A stretch of 6,662 nt of DNA from Ruminococcaceae bacterium UBA6364 (lineage in GTDB: Bacteria > Bacillota > Clostridia > Oscillospirales > Acutalibacteraceae), in NCBI GenBank assembly GCA_002440045.1, contig DJRI01000158.1, forward strand, positions 1 through 6,662, in the 5' to 3' direction. Below the pieces are notes generated by a model. It was not told the DNA's origin, searched no databases, and saw only the letters and a program-made list of their open reading frames with translations. A program made the translations under genes and the position numbers. This document shows, one piece after another, positions 5,675 through 6,662 of the stretch. Within the stretch, counting starts at the first letter, position 1. Every line of letters starts with the position of its first letter.

Positions 5675-6662
5675 TTACATTGTTTTAAACAGTCCCGGCA
5701 GCTTCATAAGCGCAGACGGAATGTTTTTCAATATTTTAACAAGACTTCCGGTTAAGGGCTTGTCGTTCAAAAAGTCGCAAAGACCTTCTGCCATTTCTTC
5801 GTTGAATACGCCAGAGCTCATTGTGATAAAGCAGCGTATCGGAATCTGGAACGCCGTGCAGCGCATCATTTCGCTGTTAATTCCGCCTCCGCCTATTTTT
5901 TCAAGGAGCGCCGTAATAAGGCTTATAACCTTTTCGCCGCGCACGCTCGAAGCGGCATATTCAAGCGGGCACGAAACGTCAATCGGAAGCGACATATCTC
6001 TTTCGCTTTCGGGAATGGGAAAGCCTAAAACCGCCTCAAATGACGAATCCGAAACCTCCGCGGGGTCGCCCGTGTAATATTCCGGTGCGGACTTTCTGTA
6101 ATCGGGAACCTCTACATCGTTTGAAGAAGTAACCGAAACCGTTTTTGTGAGCTTAATATCTCTTGAAGAAGCGCCGATTAAAATGCCGTATTCGCCGCTT
6201 TCAACGTGCCAATCGCCAATATTTACGTTGTAATAAGCAAAACTGCGCTTTGAAAGTTCAAGCTCGACCGTTTTTTCTTCGCCAGCTTCAAGGAACACTT
6301 TTTTAAATCCTTTAAGCTCTTTTTCGGCTTTGAAAATTTTGCTTTCGGGCGGCGCGACATAAAGCTGTGCCACCTCTGCGCCGGCTCTGTCGCCGATATT
6401 TTTAATCTTAAAGCTTACTTTAAGAATATCGTTATCGGTAATTTCATCGCTTGAAAGCTTCAAATCGGAATATTCAAAATCCGTATACGAAAGGCCGAAG
6501 CCGAACGGGAACAAAACATCTTTTTTAACCTTGTCGTAATATCTGTAGCCTATAAAAATGCTTTCGCGGTATTCAACCGAAAGAAATGTTCCCGGGAAGT
6601 TTTTGCGCGCAGGCGTATCGTCTAAAGAGAGCGGATAAGTCTCGGAAAGCTTGCCCGAGGGG
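5675..6662 (-). CDS. Glycoside hydrolase family 3 (beta-glucosidase-type), C-terminal part
   Basis: The frame is open from the right edge to the TAA at 5675, giving 328 visible residues; the N-terminus lies outside the window. The first visible residues, PSGKLSETYP and then VEYRESIFIGYRYYD, are the end of the GH3 C-terminal catalytic domain. They lead into the signature LFPFGFGLSYT at visible residues 50-60. Residues about 80-177 are the fibronectin type III-like domain of GH3 enzymes (NIGDRAGAEVAQLYV, KELKGFKKV, EPGEF-like ESGEYGILIG). Residues about 178-328 form a tail with FEAVLGFPIPES and, later, ITMSSGVFNEEM, a tail seen in a group of Firmicutes GH3 enzymes. The nucleophile Asp and acid/base Glu are in the unseen part, so activity and substrate (beta-glucoside, xyloside or other) cannot be judged. 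The fold ends in a basic helical stretch with no anchor. It is the first visible gene of the row. A TTG at 6512-6514 is internal, not a start. Confidence 0.95.
   Translation of the reverse strand, partial: PSGKLSETYPLSLDDTPARKNFPGTFLSVEYRESIFIGYRYYDKVKKDVLFPFGFGLSYTDFEYSDLKLSSDEITDNDILKVSFKIKNIGDRAGAEVAQLYVAPPESKIFKAEKELKGFKKVFLEAGEEKTVELELSKRSFAYYNVNIGDWHVESGEYGILIGASSRDIKLTKTVSVTSSNDVEVPDYRKSAPEYYTGDPAEVSDSSFEAVLGFPIPESERDMSLPIDVSCPLEYAASSVRGEKVISLITALLEKIGGGGINSEMMRCTAFQIPIRCFITMSSGVFNEEMAEGLCDFLNDKPLTGSLVKILKNIPSALMKLPGLFKTM

Noticed and set aside
5656..5680. Direct repeat ATGTAAT at the end of the GH3 gene and at the start of the phosphoesterase gene
   Set aside because: Seven A/T-rich bases repeated 18 bases apart are explained by one copy being ATG-TAA at the GH3 end and the other overlapping the next start; chance is sufficient.

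Overview
The window looks like chromosomal DNA of a gut- or rumen-type member of the Clostridia (Oscillospiraceae/Lachnospiraceae-like). The clues are a secreted enzyme ending in a dockerin-like double calcium repeat, a Listeria/Bacteroides-type (InlB B) repeat protein, a Firmicutes-style GH3 beta-glucosidase with a long C-terminal tail, strong purine-rich Shine-Dalgarno sites and moderate G+C. This placement is an inference; there is no rRNA or marker gene to fix the taxon.

All four genes lie on the minus strand and read from the right edge to the left edge. In order of transcription they are: (1) the C-terminal 328 residues of a GH3 glycoside hydrolase (5675 to the right edge); (2) a complete 1187-residue secreted protein with two different metallophosphoesterase domains and a C-terminal dockerin (2094-5657); (3) a complete 385-residue Gfo/Idh/MocA-type NAD(P)-dependent oxidoreductase (879-2036); (4) the first 289 residues of a secreted, low-complexity-linker, InlB-repeat protein (865-867 is its start codon; it runs off the left edge). 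The gaps are 17, 57 and 11 bases, no promoter-like sequence is visible in them, and at the last junction the ribosome binding site overlaps the preceding stop codon. A single polycistronic transcript that starts beyond the right edge is the simplest reading.

The set mixes sugar enzymes (GH3 hydrolase, MocA-type dehydrogenase) with two exported proteins (a phosphatase/phosphodiesterase and a surface-type protein). A plausible but unproven picture is use of a glycosylated and phosphorylated substrate. The outer protein would strip phosphate, the GH3 enzyme would release the sugar, and the oxidoreductase would oxidise the sugar or polyol.

The most unusual items are the two-headed phosphoesterase with a dockerin, the roughly 340-residue unrecognised stretch between its catalytic heads, and a 9-bp GC hairpin in the 57-base gap whose loop is complementary to the ribosome binding site of the next gene. 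No RNA genes, mobile elements, CRISPR arrays or long repeats were seen. Non-coding sequence totals about 85 bases, so there is no gene-free stretch over 300 bases.
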